DNA from: CAXBDP01 sp964598395
Lineage (GTDB): Bacteria; Bacteroidota; Bacteroidia; Cytophagales; Cyclobacteriaceae
Direction of reading: 5' to 3'
DNA length: 64,000 nucleotides
Assembly (NCBI GenBank): GCA_964598395.1
Contig: CAZRBW010000007.1
Span: 20,633-84,632, forward strand
Part shown: positions 62,335 through 64,000 of the stretch, piece after piece
How positions within the stretch are numbered: position 1 is the stretch's first letter
How the letters are laid out: each line of letters opens with the position of its first letter
Notes under the pieces: model-generated
Database searches by the model: none
The model's input: the letters and a program-made list of their open reading frames with translations, nothing else
Told to the model about the DNA's origin: nothing
Program-made: the position numbers and the translations under genes

Positions 62335-62429
62335 ATATTTAGCGAATATTTTTTCTATGGTTTAATTAAGCTGCTATTCCTATTTATATTGGTCATCCTT
62401 TGCTAATCAATATTTAGATAATATCAGCT

Positions 62430-62972
62430 ATGAAACTATCATCAATCCTTTGTTCAATTACACTCCTACTATTCTTTTCCGGTTATGTTCATGCTCAGAA
62501 AGCTCAATTTCCGATTATTAAGGGCTACGGTGGAATTTTTGATATTCCTGATGCTGTGGAAAAGCCTGATCCGAGTATGAAATATAGGATAGTAGTAGAT
62601 ATTGTTACGGCAGATGAGGATCCGAAAGTACTTTCAACTTCTTTGAACAATGTAGCGCGGATGATCAATATCCATGCAATAGGTGGGGTGCCAAAGGAGA
62701 ATATTGAAGTGGTATTGGGAATTCATGGTTTGATGGCTTTTGCCATACAAGACAATGAGTCATACAAAAAGCGCTATGGAGTTGACAATCCAAATTTGGG
62801 CATTCTGAAAGCACTTGATGAGGCAGGTGTTCAAATGTTTATTTGCGGTCAGTCGATGGTTGCCAGAAATATTCCAAAGGAGACTTTAGCGCCTGAGATC
62901 CAGATTGCAACTTCGATGCTCACAGTATTGACAACCTATCAGCTAAAAGGCTATGCAGCATTCAGATTCTAA
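62430..62972 (+). CDS. Exported DsrE family protein
   Basis: This 180-residue protein has a signal peptide (ITLLLFFSGYVHAQ) and a DsrE-like fold: YRIVVDIVTADEDP, LNNVARMINIHAIGG, IEVVLGIHGLMAFAIQ, and VQMFICGQSMVARNIPKETL with the single Cys of the family. DsrE relatives move sulfur; periplasmic copies in Bacteroidota have no assigned role. It is a single gene convergent with the Rof-like gene. Confidence 0.88.
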   Translation: MKLSSILCSITLLLFFSGYVHAQKAQFPIIKGYGGIFDIPDAVEKPDPSMKYRIVVDIVTADEDPKVLSTSLNNVARMINIHAIGGVPKENIEVVLGIHGLMAFAIQDNESYKKRYGVDNPNLGILKALDEAGVQMFICGQSMVARNIPKETLAPEIQIATSMLTVLTTYQLKGYAAFRF

Positions 62973-62975
62973 TGA

Positions 62976-63248
62976 TTAGCTGCAAGTGTTTGGGTTTGCA
63001 TTTCCAATAAAGCTTGGTGATTCCAGTCCATTGATCCTATAAATCTTGTCGAGCCTAATCTTAAGATTTGAATTCAGAATTAGGTATTCGACTTTATCTT
63101 CAATTGTGATGGTTTTGATATAGTCTTCGATTGATTGCATTTGATTTTGCTCGTTCAAGAAGTAGATTGAGCAGAGTTTTCCAAGAGTAGCAAATGCCTC
63201 GAAATTATCATAAAAGTTGCAATCGATGGGTCTATAATCAGTTTTCAT
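62976..63248 (-). CDS. Rof-like (Rho-binding antiterminator) protein
   Basis: The 90-residue product starts TDYRPIDCNFYDNFEAFATL and later has VEYLILNSNLKIRLDKIYRI. The pattern YxPIxCxxYDxxE plus VEYLxL and RLDKI agrees with E. coli Rof, a small Sm-like protein that binds Rho and blocks termination. The match is from memory of the family, so it is a prediction. It is divergent from nothing and convergent with the DsrE gene. Confidence 0.75.
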   Translation of the reverse strand: MKTDYRPIDCNFYDNFEAFATLGKLCSIYFLNEQNQMQSIEDYIKTITIEDKVEYLILNSNLKIRLDKIYRINGLESPSFIGNANPNTCS

Positions 63249-63313
63249 TTTGGGGGAATTGATTTTTAAAACAATAATACCTGTTATTTTAATTCCTTGA
63301 AAACGCTGATTTA

Positions 63314-63952
63314 TTATTCAACTTTCATCATTCGCACGTAGAAGCCAGCACCTCTATTTGCAAAGTGACGACCAGCTTCATCCACTCCGGCTGTCAAGTA
63401 GCAATACCATGCGCCAATAGGGTAATTTTCGCTTGCCAGCCAATAGCCAGTACTTTTTCCAAGGTCGTAGAAACTGCCGTCGTGAAACCTGTATCCTCCC
63501 GCCAATCCATTGAAGCCTGAGCTATTATCACCTGCTCCATTTTTACCATCCACCGCATCCCAAGTTTCAAGCCCTTTTAGTTTTTTGCCTGCTATTTCGT
63601 ACCCATCCAATTGATTATTCATTTCTGTCCAATCCTCTCTAAAGGGTATTGCCCAACCTTCAGGAGCTAATCCTCTTTTGTCGTTCACTGCATACCAGTT
63701 GTATATTTTTCCATATTTCTCTCCATTAGCAGGGTCGTTTTCGTAGTATGCCCAAACGGCTTTTCTGGTGAGGCTGGCTTGCTCCCATTCTTCTTTGGTT
63801 TTTGCTTCGGGTATAGCATCACCATTTCTGAATGTGCTTACCACCAGATTTTTCGTTGCCCATATTTGTGAGCCTATTTGAACTGTTTCCTGCGCAGACG
63901 TTCCAAAATTTAAGATTGAAGCAAAAAATATGATTAATAGTACGTTTTTCAT
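63314..63952 (-). CDS. FISUMP domain exported protein
   Basis: This 212-residue protein has a signal peptide (LLIIFFASILNFGTSAQ) and a single FISUMP (Fibrobacter succinogenes major paralogous) domain: VQIGSQIWATKNLVVSTFRN, YGKIYNWYAVNDKRGLAPEG, WAIPFREDWTEM, GFNGLAGGYRFHDGSFYD, and YWLASE. The fold is C-type-lectin-like and appears in surface and secreted proteins of Bacteroidota. No sorting tail is seen. Copy of CGGGAGG at 63495. Confidence 0.9.
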   Translation of the reverse strand: MKNVLLIIFFASILNFGTSAQETVQIGSQIWATKNLVVSTFRNGDAIPEAKTKEEWEQASLTRKAVWAYYENDPANGEKYGKIYNWYAVNDKRGLAPEGWAIPFREDWTEMNNQLDGYEIAGKKLKGLETWDAVDGKNGAGDNSSGFNGLAGGYRFHDGSFYDLGKSTGYWLASENYPIGAWYCYLTAGVDEAGRHFANRGAGFYVRMMKVE

Positions 63953-64000
63953 TGGTGGCCAAATTGTTTCAGAATTGAAAGAATATTTATTTAGATAATA

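Larger units (their letters stand above)
1589..63501. repeat. Iterated word CGGGAGG (core GCGGGAGG), about 42 copies in the window
   Basis: Start positions, plus strand: 1589, 4172, 8437, 14375, 16111, 17803, 19335, 23230, 28887, 30843, 33661, 36007, 38146, 39177, 43842, 47972, 48057, 53801, 56227, 58028. Minus strand (as CCTCCCG): 3674, 8864, 11673, 12957, 14644, 17277, 17760, 20222, 24427, 25510, 28335, 29960, 32749, 34370, 37094, 38834, 43687, 47457, 52711, 56942, 59878, 63495. Counted by eye. 38 are preceded by G, and 21 of those by A-G. About 2.5 copies would be expected for 40 percent GC. Six lie between genes, the rest in coding sequence in every frame. Confidence 0.85.

Noticed and set aside
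1589..63501. Reading GCGGGAGG as a Shine-Dalgarno signal
   Set aside because: It contains GGGAGG, but only one copy (33661) stands just before a start codon. The others lie inside genes or between genes, on either strand.
1589..63501. Reading the word as a strand-biased Chi or KOPS site
   Set aside because: There are 20 copies on the plus and 22 on the minus strand, balanced in both halves of the window. A bias could still appear genome-wide, so Chi is not excluded, but nothing here supports it.
1..64000. CRISPR arrays, tRNA or rRNA genes, insertion sequences, prophage
   Set aside because: I looked through the gaps between genes and saw no regularly spaced repeats, cloverleaf arms, rRNA segments, transposase or phage genes. 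A covariance search could still find a small RNA.

Overview
The window is chromosomal DNA of a Bacteroidota bacterium, most likely of the order Cytophagales (Marivirga/Roseivirga-like; the genus is inference). The evidence is AT-rich DNA, a type IX secretion (T9SS) sorting tail, YfhO, DUF4159, DUF4252, DUF2911, FISUMP and HYC_CC_PP family genes, an M56-TonB sensor, and four promoters that match the Bacteroidota form TTTG-N19-TAnnTTTG exactly. No rRNA, tRNA, CRISPR array, insertion sequence or phage was seen. A run of exactly 100 N (15932-16031) is an assembly gap inside a helicase gene.

Layout. 1-3.4 kb: two response-regulator genes, miaA, pfkA and a LemA-like protein. 3.5-8.4 kb: a minus-strand operon of YfhO membrane protein, DUF115-like protein and polysaccharide flippase, probably for cell-surface glycans. 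8.4-16.7 kb: L,D-transpeptidase-like protein, sterol-desaturase-type hydroxylase, a four-PAS hybrid histidine kinase, ffh and a gapped ligase-associated helicase. 16.7-25 kb: M1 peptidase, ATP-dependent DNA ligase, TRIC-type channel, sugar-type kinase and Gfo/Idh/MocA oxidoreductase. 25.3-30 kb: prs, rplY, pth, a thiamine-binding-type protein and metG. 30-34 kb: NUMOD4/HNH-like protein, DUF4159, a BlaI-M56/TonB sensor pair and a 38-residue lipoprotein. 34-43.9 kb: smc, a LOG-family hydrolase, gltA, a T9SS cargo protein and a glutamyl-Q tRNA(Asp) synthetase. 44-46 kb: sigma factor, anti-sigma-like protein and two DUF4252 proteins. 46-50.6 kb: M28 peptidase, D-threonine-aldolase-like enzyme, tandem Usp and DUF2911. 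50.9-60.9 kb: a metal (probably copper) efflux island. 60.9-64 kb: a small winged-helix operon, DsrE, a Rof-like antiterminator and a FISUMP protein.

The efflux island is the clearest accessory system. It holds a HYC_CC_PP protein, a 1262-residue RND pump, a TolC-type outer-membrane protein, an adaptor with metal-binding and DUF3347 domains, a His-rich DUF2911 lipoprotein, a TlpA-type thioredoxin, a beta-propeller-like lipoprotein with a CDCC motif, and an HMA metallochaperone. A perfect 10-bp inverted repeat ends one base before the pump start codon.

The most unusual signal is not a gene. The word CGGGAGG (core GCGGGAGG, often AGCGGGAGG) occurs about 42 times counting both strands, against an expected 2-3 in DNA of this composition. 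Copies are strand-balanced (20 plus, 22 minus), lie in coding sequence in all reading frames and between genes, and one forms part of a terminator stem. This looks like a DNA-level iterated signal, such as an uptake sequence, a Chi-like site or another protein-binding site, and not a translation signal.
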